From the NCBI RefSeq assembly GCF_900188115.1, contig NZ_FZNW01000007.1, positions 124,001 to 188,000 on the forward strand: a stretch of DNA of 64,000 nt, written 5' to 3'. This document shows positions 44,630 to 53,041 of the stretch, piece after piece. This DNA is from Haloechinothrix alba (lineage in GTDB: Bacteria; Actinomycetota; Actinomycetes; Mycobacteriales; Pseudonocardiaceae). The notes beneath the pieces are model-generated. The model saw only the letters and a list, made by a program, of their open reading frames with translations. It did no database searches and had not been told where the DNA came from. Every line of letters begins with the position of its first letter. Position 1 is the first letter of the stretch. A program made the position numbers and the translations under genes.

Positions 44630-45765
44630 GGCAGCACCGTCCTGATCGTTGTCGGCCCGCCCGGCGGGCTGTGCGCGGTGACCGTGCCGTCGATCGCGGC
44701 CGCGCGGTCGGCCAGCCCCGACAGGCCGTGTCCCTGGTGTAGCTGCGCCCCGCCCGCACCGTCGTCGGTGATCTCGACGACGACGGCCTGGCTGTCCCGC
44801 TCGATACGCACCCGCGCCCGGTTCGCGCCGGAGTGCTTGGCGACGTTGGTCAGGGCCTCGCCGACGATGAAGTACGCGCAGGTCTCCACGGCGCTCGGTG
44901 GTCGTGGCGTGACGACCGCCTCGTCGACGGAGATCTCGACGGGGACGGGGCAGCTCGCGGCGAGCTCCGAGGCCGCGGCGTCCAGACCGCGGTCGGCCAG
45001 CACGGCGGGATAGATGCCGCGGGCGAGGTCGCGCAGCTCGGTGACCGCGGTCTTGGCATTGGCGTGCGCGTCGTCGACGAGGTCCCGTGCGGCGTCGGGA
45101 TCGGTGCTCATCTTCGCTCTCGCCCTCCCGAGGTTCATGGCCAGCGAGACCAGGCGCTGCTGTGCCCCGTCGTGCAGGTCCCGTTCGATGCGCCGCCGCT
45201 CGCTCTCGGCCGCGTTCACCCCGCGTGCTCGCGAAGCCTGTAATCGCTGGGCCTTGGCCGCCAACCGTCGCGACGTGTCCGGGCCGAGCAACGCCATGGC
45301 CATTCTGCCGTGCAGCCAGGCCAGCCCCGGCGTTACCCAGACCCCCACCGGGACGAGCACGATACCCGCGAGCCCGACCACCAGCTCGAGCACGCCGAGC
45401 GGGAACGCAAGCAGCAGGTAGGCGAGGTCACGCCAGGTGCTCGGGTCGGTCAGCCGCGTGCGCCAGCGCTGCACGGGCCCTCCTGACTCGGGGATGCGCG
45501 TGACCGGCGGCAGGGGCGCGTCGAGCAGGGTGCGCACCCACTGGCGTTCCCGGTCGGCGAGGTAGCGTACGAGCGCGGTCGTGGCCATCAGGATCGGAAC
45601 GCCGACCCAGATGACGGTGGTGGCGATGCCGACAAGGGTGAGCACGGTGATCGCGACGAAGTGCCCGAGCCTGATCGGGAAGCTCGCGACCAGGAAGGTG
45701 GTCGCCGCGACGGCGCGCGGCCGCCGCAGCTGACCGCTCTCCGTGCCGTCCCGCACCGCAGTCAT
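44617..45765 (-). CDS. Sensor histidine kinase (HisKA_3) with membrane sensor domain
   Basis: The protein has 382 residues. An N-terminal four-helix membrane Sensor domain (about 20-190) precedes the HisKA_3 box ESERRRIERDLHDGAQQRLVSLAM with the phospho-His. The HATPase domain shows VGEALTNVAKHSGA and GHGLSGLADR. It is coupled to the response regulator. The signal is not readable. Confidence 0.92.
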   Translation of the reverse strand: MTAVRDGTESGQLRRPRAVAATTFLVASFPIRLGHFVAITVLTLVGIATTVIWVGVPILMATTALVRYLADRERQWVRTLLDAPLPPVTRIPESGGPVQRWRTRLTDPSTWRDLAYLLLAFPLGVLELVVGLAGIVLVPVGVWVTPGLAWLHGRMAMALLGPDTSRRLAAKAQRLQASRARGVNAAESERRRIERDLHDGAQQRLVSLAMNLGRARAKMSTDPDAARDLVDDAHANAKTAVTELRDLARGIYPAVLADRGLDAAASELAASCPVPVEISVDEAVVTPRPPSAVETCAYFIVGEALTNVAKHSGANRARVRIERDSQAVVVEITDDGAGGAQLHQGHGLSGLADRAAAIDGTVTAHSPPGGPTTIRTVLPCVW

Positions 45766-46433
45766 GACGCGCTCGCCGGTATTGTGCCGAGCATACTGCG
45801 CGCGAACCTCGCGTGGGCGGTGCCGAGTGCTTTGGTGAGCGCTACGGTGACCAGCACAGCCACCACACCTGCGATCGCGAACGGTAGCGCGTCGGCGACG
45901 GAGTCGACCGTGAACCACTGGTGCCCGGGCTCGTAACTGGGGAAGTGGTAGGCCCCGCCGGGGAGGAACCGGTAGTAGATCGGCAACCCGACGAGCGCCA
46001 GGCTGGTCGACCACGTCGTGACCATCAGCACGAACTCGAGGATACCGATCGGGAGCAGCGTGAGCAGGTAACCGAGATCCTTCCAGGTGGCGGTGTCTCG
46101 CAGGCGGGCCTTCCAGCGCACCGACTCGCGTGCATCGGGCAGCTCCCGGTACGGCTCGGCGATGGCGGTCCCCAGCAGGGCGTGCACCCTTGCGCGTTCG
46201 AGCACGGCGCCGCCGTGCCACAGCAGGACTGTGGCGGCTCCGGTGACCAGGCCGATCCAGATGACGGCGGTTCCGACGCTCACCGCGATCAGGCTGACGA
46301 GCAGGGAGAACCAGAACACGCCGAGAGGGAGGTTCAGCAGCAGGAAAGCCAGCGAGCCGAGTACCGGTGGGCGTCCGGTCGCGGGCCGGTCACCGGTGCG
46401 TTCGGTCACGACGTCGGGGCTGGTCTGTGTCAT
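45762..46433 (-). CDS. Stand-alone Sensor-domain membrane protein
   Basis: The protein has 223 residues. It is a second copy of the membrane Sensor domain found in the kinase (PPVLGSLAFLLLNLPLGVFWF and RLRDTATWKDLGYLLTLLPIGILEFVLM, paralogous to the kinase RLTDPSTWRDLAYLLLAFPLGVLELVV) but with no kinase core. ATGA overlap with the kinase start. It may form a mixed sensor complex with the kinase. Confidence 0.85.
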   Translation of the reverse strand: MTQTSPDVVTERTGDRPATGRPPVLGSLAFLLLNLPLGVFWFSLLVSLIAVSVGTAVIWIGLVTGAATVLLWHGGAVLERARVHALLGTAIAEPYRELPDARESVRWKARLRDTATWKDLGYLLTLLPIGILEFVLMVTTWSTSLALVGLPIYYRFLPGGAYHFPSYEPGHQWFTVDSVADALPFAIAGVVAVLVTVALTKALGTAHARFARSMLGTIPASAS

Positions 46434-47508
46434 GCTGCCAGTCTGGCGATGCGGGGTGTCCGGTCGCCATACCGCTCACGGGCGTTCCCGAGGTGGGGTT
46501 AGCCCCACCCCCGGCGCGCGGGCGCCCGTCACGGAGTGGCTCGCCCACACGGTGCAGGTGCCGGAACGCTTCGCGCCATGAGTGGAGCAACCCCAGCTCG
46601 TGGTAGGTGACGCCGAGGCGGGCGCAGTGTGCTCGCACGATCGGGCGTGCCGCTCGCAGGTGCGGGCTCGGCATGTTCGGGAACAGGTGGTGCTCGATCT
46701 GGTGGTTCAGGCCTCCGAGGGCGAGATCGGTCAGCCGCCCTCCGCGCACGTTGCGCGAGGTGAGGACCTGCTTGCGGAGGAAGTCGGTTCGCTCGTCCGG
46801 TTCCGGCATTCCCTTGTGGTTGGGTGCGAATATCGCTCCCAGGTAGACGCCCCACAGTGCTTTGTGTACAGCGATGAAGACGAGCGCCTGCGGCAGGGGC
46901 AGGACTGCCCCTACGGCTGCGAGGTAGGACGCGAAGTGCACGAGCAGCAGCGTGGCCTCCGTCCCGCGCCGGTTGGTGCGCGGGTCGAGTACCGCCCGCA
47001 CGCCTGCGTAGTGCAGGTTCAGGCCTTCGAGCGTGAGCAGGGGGACGAACAGGAACGCCTGCCACCTGGCGATGAGCCGCGTCGCGCCGCCGCTGCGTCT
47101 CGCTTGCTCTCGCGACCACACCAGGATCGTCGGGTCGAAATCGGGGTCGAGCCGCTCGTGGTTCGGGTTGGCGTGGTGCCGGGTGTGCTTGGTCATCCAC
47201 CAGCCGTAGGACATGCCGATGGCCAGGTTGCCGAGCACCCTGCCCGCGATCTCGCTCGCGCGCCTGGTGCGGAACACCTGGCGGTGCGCGACGTCGTGCG
47301 CGAGCAGGGCTACCTGCCCGTTGAGTACGGCGAGCAACACCGGGATCCCGAGCTGCCACCATGTGGACCCGAGGGCGAGGAATGCGGCCCACGTCGCTGC
47401 GAGTGATGCGGTCACCACGGTGATGCGGGCGATGTAGTAGCCGGGGCGCCCGCGCAGCAGGCCTGCCGCGCGGACCTGCCGGGAGAGCTCGGTGAAGTCG
47501 CTGGTCAT
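46390..47508 (-). CDS. Membrane fatty-acid desaturase
   Basis: The protein has 372 residues. The three histidine boxes are LLAHDVAHRQ, HTRHHANPNHE and HQIEHHLFP, between membrane pairs, as in acyl-lipid front-end-type desaturases. The C-terminal 44 nt overlap the Sensor gene, an unusually long overlap that adds an Arg/Asp-rich tail. Two-component control of lipid fluidity is plausible but inferred. Confidence 0.88.
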   Translation of the reverse strand: MTSDFTELSRQVRAAGLLRGRPGYYIARITVVTASLAATWAAFLALGSTWWQLGIPVLLAVLNGQVALLAHDVAHRQVFRTRRASEIAGRVLGNLAIGMSYGWWMTKHTRHHANPNHERLDPDFDPTILVWSREQARRSGGATRLIARWQAFLFVPLLTLEGLNLHYAGVRAVLDPRTNRRGTEATLLLVHFASYLAAVGAVLPLPQALVFIAVHKALWGVYLGAIFAPNHKGMPEPDERTDFLRKQVLTSRNVRGGRLTDLALGGLNHQIEHHLFPNMPSPHLRAARPIVRAHCARLGVTYHELGLLHSWREAFRHLHRVGEPLRDGRPRAGGGANPTSGTPVSGMATGHPASPDWQHDTDQPRRRDRTHR

Positions 47509-47589
47509 GCACCGAGTCTCGACATGGCACCGCGCGACCGACATGCGGTGCGCACCCCAACCGGAACGGGGGTGTGCCCCACCAGGAGG

Positions 47590-47787
47590 TTACGGATAGC
47601 CTGCGGAACGCGCCGTGTTCCGTGTTCGTTCTTCCCACACGGGTTCGCGTTGCCGGGGGATCGCGGGTTCGAGCCAGGGTGGTGGGGTGCAGTAGGGGTT
47701 GCCGCCGCTTCCCATGTGGATGTTCCACTCGGAGTGGTGAATGATGCGGTGGTGCTCGGTGCACAGCAAGGCCAGGTTGGCGGGACC
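47590..47787 (-). pseudogene. 3' part of the DUF222/HNH endonuclease gene split by the element
   Basis: The minus strand encodes GPANLALLCTEHHRIIHHSE, then WNIHMGSGGNPYCTPPPWLE and a tail ending at TAA 47590. This is the C-terminal end of an HNH domain. It fits in frame onto the truncated gene at 57322-58434: ...HGGPTDLG plus PANLALLC. The restored protein would have about 436 residues, a normal size for 13E12-family proteins. Confidence 0.88.
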
Positions 47788-47844
47788 TTGAGAATATGCT
47801 CTAGCGACTGACCAGGGGAAACGGCCTTCCTACCGATGTAAGTC

Positions 47845-47880
47845 GGCCCCGGCCGGCGAGTATCCGCCGAGTCCGGGGCC
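47845..47880 (+). terminator. GGCCCCGG/CCGGGGCC hairpin near the left element end
   Basis: An 8-bp perfect outer stem with an inner GGCGAG-TAT-CCGCCG helper stem lies between attL and the first element gene. It may insulate the element from the host or attenuate the 47904 gene. AACGGAGGTACCGGC just after it is the ribosome-binding region for 47904. Confidence 0.45.
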
Positions 47881-47903
47881 CTACCGGTAACGGAGGTACC
47901 GGC

Positions 47904-48239
47904 ATGTCCCACCCTACCCACCCCACCACGTGTCCATCGTTCTGCTTCACGGGTGAGAGCGAGCACGACTACGACAACATTGCAGACACTTGGGCGCATA
48001 CCCGCCACGTCGGCACCGTCGAAACCACCCACAACGACCTCGGCGGTTACGATATCGGCAACGGGCTCACGGTCAGCATTGCTCGGCACGAACCCCGCCC
48101 CATCGAGATCGCGGTGTGCGTCGAGGACCACGCCGAGTGCTGCATACTCACGCCGCGTCAGGCGCTCGAGCTGGCGCAACTATTCGTCACCGCCACCAGG
48201 ATGGCGCTCGAGCAGGCCGAGGCGGGTGAGAACTCGTGA
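47904..48239 (+). CDS. DUF6907-like small protein
   Basis: The protein has 111 residues. The start is HPTTCPSFCFTGESEHDYDN, then RHEPRPIEIAVCVEDHAECC and a C-terminal LTPRQALELAQLFVTATRMA helix. This is the layout of DUF6907 proteins common on actinobacterial mobile elements. Function unknown; paired cysteines suggest metal binding. It overlaps the next gene. Confidence 0.65.
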   Translation: MSHPTHPTTCPSFCFTGESEHDYDNIADTWAHTRHVGTVETTHNDLGGYDIGNGLTVSIARHEPRPIEIAVCVEDHAECCILTPRQALELAQLFVTATRMALEQAEAGENS

Positions 48240-48433
48240 ACGAGGAGAGCAGGAGGTACACGTTCACCGCGCTCCGTCCTGCCGAGGTGGGTGGCGGCAA
48301 CTGCTCGATCGTGGTGCGCCGCGTCGGCCAGCGGGTCGAGCTGCTCGTGCACGGTGTATTCGAGGCCGCAGCGGTGCTGACCCTGACGCAGGCGGTCGAC
48401 GTGTCTGAGGCGCTCTCACGGGCGGCTGAGTAG
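48236..48433 (+). CDS. Small element protein, unknown
   Basis: The protein has 65 residues: a beta-rich start (YTFTALRPAEVGGGNCSIVV) and then LTLTQAVDVSEALSRAAE. The ending resembles the C-terminal helix of its upstream neighbour, so it may be a shortened relative of it. It overlaps the 47904 gene by 4 nt. Confidence 0.55.
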   Translation: MNEESRRYTFTALRPAEVGGGNCSIVVRRVGQRVELLVHGVFEAAAVLTLTQAVDVSEALSRAAE

Positions 48434-48487
48434 CGTTCTCGCGCGCTCGCACGACGTACCTGGTACGGAAAGGAAGGGGCCAAGAAA

Positions 48488-48664
48488 GTGAACATCCCAG
48501 ACCACATTCCCGCCGGAATGAGCTTTGCTGAGGGTTACCGCAATCTCCGCGACGCATGCCGGGAAGCGCAGTCGCTGCCCGAGGAGGACATGCGAACCTT
48601 CCTCGGATCACTAGCCGACCGATTCGACGAGTTCGCGAACAGTCTCGATCCGCAGGCTGAGTAG
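48488..48664 (+). CDS. 58-residue acidic helical protein, unknown
   Basis: The GTG start follows AAGGAAGGGG. The sequence MNIPDHIPAGMSFAEGYRNL continues with two predicted helices (RDACREAQSLPEEDMRTFL, LADRFDEFANSL). No cysteines. It is the third gene of the rightward unit. Confidence 0.55.
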   Translation: MNIPDHIPAGMSFAEGYRNLRDACREAQSLPEEDMRTFLGSLADRFDEFANSLDPQAE

Positions 48665-48682
48665 CCCGTACAGCGACGCAAC

Positions 48683-48740
48683 GGCCCCCGTCCGACTGAT
48701 CGGGCGGGGGCCTCGTCGTGTCAGGGTGTAAGTACTTACA
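48683..48740. terminator. Terminator hairpin and 14-bp palindrome between convergent element units
   Basis: CGGCCCCCG...CGGGGGCC (48683-48712) is a strong hairpin. It is followed by the perfect palindrome TGTAAGTACTTACA (48727-48740), which is AT-rich for this genome and could be a binding site. The rightward unit ends here and the leftward unit ends at 48772. Confidence 0.65.
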
Positions 48741-48771
48741 TGCTCCCCGCGCGTGCGCGGGCGCGAGGCGG

Positions 48772-48966
48772 CTAGTAGTTGAATTCGATCTTGGTGCGCT
48801 CCACAACGTATATCGCTTCGTCGAGATCACCAATAAAGTCGCGGACCCGGGCGCGCAACTCGTCCTCCGGCCGGTCCAGCGCCTCCTGCAGGCTCGCGCG
48901 AAATCCCCGGATCGCCTCACCGATCTGCCACTGTGCGGGCACAACGTCGGGAACCTCGTCGGTCAT
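48772..48966 (-). CDS. 64-residue acidic helical protein, last gene of the leftward unit
   Basis: The sequence MTDEVPDVVPAQWQIGEAIR leads into helices RASLQEALDRPEDELRARV and FIGDLDEAIYVVERTKIEFN. Its ATG overlaps the tape-measure stop (ATGA), suggesting a virion-linked role such as a chaperone or minor tail part. Not recognised by family. Confidence 0.55.
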   Translation of the reverse strand: MTDEVPDVVPAQWQIGEAIRGFRASLQEALDRPEDELRARVRDFIGDLDEAIYVVERTKIEFNY

Positions 48967-50474
48967 GGCCCGAGCACCTTCTGCACGTTGCCGCCATTGA
49001 CGTGGATCGCCTTGCGGAGCCGGTGAAGCAGCTCGTCGTCCTCGCTGCTGCCGCTGGATTCGAGCACCAGCGTGATCGGTTCACGCTTGCCGCGACGGCC
49101 GCCGCCAGCGGCGAGCCGCCCGTGTTGGGCAGCCATCGTCACATCCGGCCGGACGGTGGCCGCCCTGGCGAGATCCGTACTTGCCCGCGACACCAGATCC
49201 CCACCTTGCATGATCCCTTGAGCCAGTCCTTGCGCGACCTGGCGACCCATGGTGGCCATCACCTTCGACGGCGAGCTGATGCCGAGAATGTCCTCGACGG
49301 GCCCGGGCACCACTTTCTTGACCAGGTTTAGTAGCTGGTCCTTCAACCAGCCACCCAGGGATTTGATGCCGCGCCACAACCCCCGCATGAGGTCCTTGCC
49401 CGCGTCGACCAGCAGACCACCGAGCGCACCAAGCTTGCGTTCGATCTCGCCCGGCAGTTTCCCCACCGTCCGCAGCACACTGTCCTTCGCCCCGACGATC
49501 GCACCGACAATGTTGTTCCAGGATTCGATCGTGTTCGCCTTGAGCCAGTTCCACGTGGCAAGAGTCTTGTTGACCACGAAGTTCCAAGCACCACTGATGG
49601 CTGACTTGATCCGCCCGAAGTTCGTGACCACGATGGTTAGGATCGCCCCGACCGCAGCGCCGATCGCGATGACGCTGCCGGTGAACGCCGCCACCACGGT
49701 GCCGACCACGGCAACAACCCCCAGGATTTCGTCCTGGTAGCGGATGAACACCGCGATCCCGCGCAGCACCACCCCCGCCAACGTGGCGACATTCTTGATC
49801 AGCCGGGCGAACGCCTCCGCACCACCGTCCTCGGAGATGGCGCGGGCGATCGCGGTGATCCCGCCCGCGAAGCTGCGCATGATGTCCGGCAGCTTCGGAC
49901 CGAGAGCTTTCAGGATCGCCACGAACGCGTCCGCCACCGGCTGGATCACCGGCTTGAGTTCCTCGAACGCTTTGAAAAATTGATGGCTAAACGTGGTCAA
50001 CACCGGCGCGATCTTGGCGAACGCCTTCTCGAGCTCGGGAGCGAACGTGTCGAACGTGTCCCGGGCCATGCGGGCGATCGCAGTCAGCGTGCCCTCGAAC
50101 GGGGACGAGATGTCCTTCATGATGCTGACAATGTGGTTCTTGGTGGCGCTGAACTGGTTTCTGACTTCCTTGTTGGTGGCCGCGGCCGCCACGCCAACCG
50201 CCGTGATCGCACCACCCAACGCGCCAACCATGGCCGTGCCGGCCGTCGCGATGATCGCCGGCAGCGCACCCACAGCCACACCGACAGCTGTCATGGTGGT
50301 TTTCATGGCGGTGCCGACCGCCACCGCGGTGGCGCCCATCGCCGCGAGCTGACGGCGCGTCTGCTTAGCCTCGTCGCCCACGTGGTCGACCGACCGGGCC
50401 ACGTCCCGCATCGTGCCGCTCGCCCCGTCCCGAGCAAGGATATTGAAGACAAGCTAAAGCGAGGTGTCAGCCAC
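48963..50474 (-). pseudogene. Tape-measure protein with in-frame amber codon at position 7
   Basis: The main open part (48963-50411 from ATG) is 482 residues. It is helical and Ala/Gly/Val-rich, with hydrophobic stretches (AVGVAVGALPAIIATAGTAM, VVAVVGTVVAAFTGSVIAIG). Typical tape-measure motifs are WNFVVNKTLATWNWLKANT and FGISSPSK-like ILGISSPSKVMATMG. Upstream in frame, GTG 50474 begins MADTSL, then TAG (50454-50456), then LVFNILARDGASGT, the usual N-terminus of actinophage tape measures. An extra TAGCTT hexamer would explain this. Reinitiation at 50411, suppression or loss of function are possible. Confidence 0.72.
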
Positions 50475-50510
50475 CCCTAATCACCCCCTTACGGCGGGAG
50501 CCATGACCGA

Positions 50511-51827
50511 TCATGCGAATGGATCAGTCAAGCCCGAACCAGTGATTTTCGCATGGGCCTTCGAGTGCCGCTGCGACGTGTACGCCACATACCCGAAAAC
50601 CTGCAGCCGAACGGTCAAGGTATCGGACCCGACGCTCTCGAACACCCGTGTGCGGGGAGCCTGCGACTCCTCCATCAGCAACCCGTCGGCGGTGCGGGAC
50701 ACGATGATCGCGTCCTCGTTGTTGCCGGTACCGAGATTCGTCGGGATGTTGGGGTCGACGAACACCGGTAGACCCATCAGGTTGCCCACCAGCCCCTCAG
50801 CGGCCGGCTGGCCCGTCGCCGCCACCTGGTTCTGCCCATTACCGGACGGAACCACCAACGGGCGGTCACTGGTGTCCAACGCCTTCAGCATGAACGCCCA
50901 CCTACGGGGGTGCATGAAGATCGAGTCCGGCGGCAACAACCGCCCCGCGTGCACCAGGTTCACCGCCTCGGCGATCTTCGGGTACAGCTCCGCCACCGTC
51001 GGGTCGGCGTCGTTGTAGGTCACCGAGTTAACGTTTGAGTTCTGCAGGACCCCCTCAACGTTCGGGGCCGACCCGTTACCGTTAAGCACCTGCTGGTCCA
51101 GTGTGGCCGCATAGGACGCGGCCAAGTCGGCGAAAATCACCCTGTCCAGCCCCGGCTCGCTGCGCTCGAGCGCCTGCCGGGACAGATCCTGCTGGCCCGC
51201 GATCGTGCGGACATTCACGGTGATCTCGTCCGTGGTCGCATCGGTCTCACTGACCTGGCTGTTCTCCGACTGTGTCGACGTGGAGGTGCCACCCGTCACC
51301 CGCGGGATCGTCACCTGCATCCCCACACCACCCAGCGGGGTAGACCGCACCTGGTTTGCATACACGCGGCTGGCGCGGGCGAACTCGGCCCACTCGTCCT
51401 GCAGGTGCAGCGGAGGAGCAAAAGCACCCGCCGACGCATCCGCCGAACTCAGATCACGCATCTCCCGCTGGTGACGCTGCAACCGCTCCGCAGCAGCCGG
51501 ATCGGACCCCTGAAACGCCAGGTCACGCACAAACGAGGTGCGCTCGTCAGGGCTGTAGATACTCTGCTCGCGAGTCACAGTGGCCGGGCCACCCGTCCCA
51601 CGCGGCACCTTACGTAGCTGTTCATCCATCTTTATTCGCCGCTCCGTCTCGGACTCAGCGGCGGCCGCCTGCGACTCCCACTCCTTGAACTCCCGCTCCA
51701 ACTGGGGAACTTCCCCAGGAGTGGCGTTCTGGACCCGCGCCGCGAGCTGCTCACCGCGCTCACCGAGACCCTCAATGAATGCGCGGAACTCGCGAGCCGA
51801 CATACGGCGAGAAGGGGAAGAAGACAT
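50511..51827 (-). CDS. HK97-fold major capsid protein
   Basis: The protein has 438 residues. An N-terminal coiled-coil scaffold/delta-like region (about 10-75) precedes the Phage_capsid domain: ADASAGAFAPPLHLQDEW, VTIPRVTGGTST, SRQALERSEPGLDRVIFADL, HPRRWAFMLKALD and LMGLPVFVDPNIP. GGAGG lies 7 nt before the ATG; upstream in-frame codons lack similarity. No protease or portal gene precedes it, unlike normal head modules. Confidence 0.9.
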   Translation of the reverse strand: MSSSPSRRMSAREFRAFIEGLGERGEQLAARVQNATPGEVPQLEREFKEWESQAAAAESETERRIKMDEQLRKVPRGTGGPATVTREQSIYSPDERTSFVRDLAFQGSDPAAAERLQRHQREMRDLSSADASAGAFAPPLHLQDEWAEFARASRVYANQVRSTPLGGVGMQVTIPRVTGGTSTSTQSENSQVSETDATTDEITVNVRTIAGQQDLSRQALERSEPGLDRVIFADLAASYAATLDQQVLNGNGSAPNVEGVLQNSNVNSVTYNDADPTVAELYPKIAEAVNLVHAGRLLPPDSIFMHPRRWAFMLKALDTSDRPLVVPSGNGQNQVAATGQPAAEGLVGNLMGLPVFVDPNIPTNLGTGNNEDAIIVSRTADGLLMEESQAPRTRVFESVGSDTLTVRLQVFGYVAYTSQRHSKAHAKITGSGLTDPFA

Positions 51828-52030
51828 ATGCCGCCTCCGCTTGAACGTTGCTGGAAAAAAGTCGTCCAACATCGCGTTGCGGCGACGAAAGAGTGTCCCT
51901 GCGGCGACACTGTGGACCGTGGCCCCCATGACGCGAGGCCTATCGGTCACCTCCACAATAGCATAAAAGCCCGCCCCGCAGGAGCAAGCACGGGGCGGGC
52001 AGCGACGATTGGAGGCTCGTCCCCACGATC

Positions 52031-52294
52031 CTACCTGACGGCCATCACCGCGCGCATGACACGATGCGCCTCCAGTTCGGACTCGTAGCTCACACGCTCC
52101 AGCTCGGCCGACCAGTCCTGACCCGGATTCGCCACAGCCACCTCGATCGCTTGAAATAGCCGTTCTAAGGCCTCATCGCGCCGCTGCGCGTAGAAATCCC
52201 GCTGCGCCTGCACCTCCACCGAATCACCCGGCAGCAGGCCACACGCAGGCGGCCAGGCCTGATGAAACCGGCTAATCGCATCAACGACAGTCAT
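52031..52294 (-). CDS. 87-residue helical protein, unknown
   Basis: MTVVDAISRFHQAWPPACGL opens the protein, and helical segments QAQRDFYAQRRDEALERLF and LERVSYESELEAHRVMRAV follow. Its ATG overlaps the RHH stop (TGATG). Position before the capsid gene suggests a scaffold, terminase-like adaptor or regulator; none can be confirmed. Confidence 0.5.
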   Translation of the reverse strand: MTVVDAISRFHQAWPPACGLLPGDSVEVQAQRDFYAQRRDEALERLFQAIEVAVANPGQDWSAELERVSYESELEAHRVMRAVMAVR

Positions 52295-52512
52295 CAGTCC
52301 TCCAACGCGCAGCCGACATGACACGCTCCCGAATAGAACAGGTAGCCGAGCGTCTCTTCTACCTCCTCGTCCTCCACGATCAGCACCCGGCGGTGCACGC
52401 GCATCTCCACCAGCTCGCGCAGAAGACGCGACGTGGACACACCCTTGTCCGTGGCGATACGCTCGAAAGCCTCGGCGAGCTCGCGCGGAATCTTCGTGCT
52501 CAGAGTAGCCAT
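52294..52512 (-). CDS. Ribbon-helix-helix DNA-binding protein
   Basis: The protein has 72 residues. MATLSTKIPRELAEAFERIA, TDKGVSTSRLLRELVEM is a CopG/Arc-type RHH, with an acidic C-terminal tail (VEDEEVEETLGYLF). It is a candidate transcriptional or replication control protein for the adjacent repeat region, reading toward the capsid genes. Confidence 0.72.
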   Translation of the reverse strand: MATLSTKIPRELAEAFERIATDKGVSTSRLLRELVEMRVHRRVLIVEDEEVEETLGYLFYSGACHVGCALED

Positions 52513-52671
52513 TCAGGCCTCCTTGGTTGAGGTAAACCCCGTTCAGCTTTTAGAGAGGGACGAGCGGGTGGTGCTACGTGGGTCCTGAAGGCTTTTCTCA
52601 AGATGCCCACGCCCCCCTGACCTGCATAAATGCTGTGCGGCGTGGATGCCGTGGTGATCGCGAACTCGGCG

Positions 52672-52695
52672 AACAGTTTGCTTGAACAAACTGTT
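52672..52695. promoter_or_regulatory. Perfect 9-bp inverted repeat upstream of the RHH gene
   Basis: AACAGTTTG-CTTGAA-CAAACTGTT lies about 160 nt before the RHH ATG in a non-coding stretch. It is a likely operator, perhaps for the RHH protein itself. Confidence 0.55.
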
Positions 52696-52825
52696 GTCTG
52701 CCGTGGTGCCGTGACGGGGTGCCCCGGGGAGCCGGGGTGGGGTGCCCGGGGGTGTGGGGTACGGCCCGGGGTGTGTGTGAGTGGGGGCGGGGGGTTAAAG
52801 AGTAGCGCCAGCTGCGCAGCCCCAT

Positions 52826-52935
52826 GGGGGGTGTTTTTGAACCCATGGGGGTGTTTTCGACACCACCCCCGGGGGGTCTTTTTCGACCCACCCGGGGTGT
52901 TTTTCTCGACCCACCCCGGGGTCATTTTCGCCGCC
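52826..52935. repeat. Five iteron-like repeats of GGGGTGTTTTTCGACCCA
   Basis: The GT-T-tract starts lie at 52831, 52851, 52876, 52897 and 52921, with 20-25-nt spacing. Units share (G)GGGT(G/C)TTTTT(C)CGACCCA and CCCCGGGG or CATGGG junctions. The array is non-coding except its last unit, which holds the stop of the 39-residue gene. Position next to a RepA-like ATPase operon suggests an origin of replication or an operator array. A G-rich tract (52734-52793) lies alongside. Confidence 0.6.
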
Positions 52936-53041
52936 CCCGGCGCTCTGCTTCGCACTCGTCGCAGAGCGGTTCGCGGTGCTCCGGCTCCAACACATCAGCG
53001 CACACCAGGCAGCGGGGGTGAACTCGGCGGATGCTAGTCAT
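52922..53041 (-). CDS. 39-residue zinc-ribbon microprotein
   Basis: MTSIRRVHPRCLVCADVLEP continues to EPLCDECEAERRGRRK. Two CxxC pairs 16 residues apart make a minimal zinc knuckle with a basic tail. GGAAGGAG precedes the ATG. It overlaps the 33-residue gene by 8 nt. Likely nucleic-acid binding or a partner of the replication proteins. Confidence 0.65.
   Translation of the reverse strand: MTSIRRVHPRCLVCADVLEPEHREPLCDECEAERRGRRK

Noticed and set aside
47500-47900. tRNA gene at the element boundary
   Set aside because: No cloverleaf or CCA-type 3' end was seen. The integrase is a serine recombinase and the target is a protein gene.
52500-52955. Leftward 151-codon frame with Thr-Pro-Gly repeats across the iterons
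   Set aside because: The peptide repeats only reflect the DNA repeats, composition is low-complexity, and it overlaps the RHH gene and the well-supported 39-residue gene.
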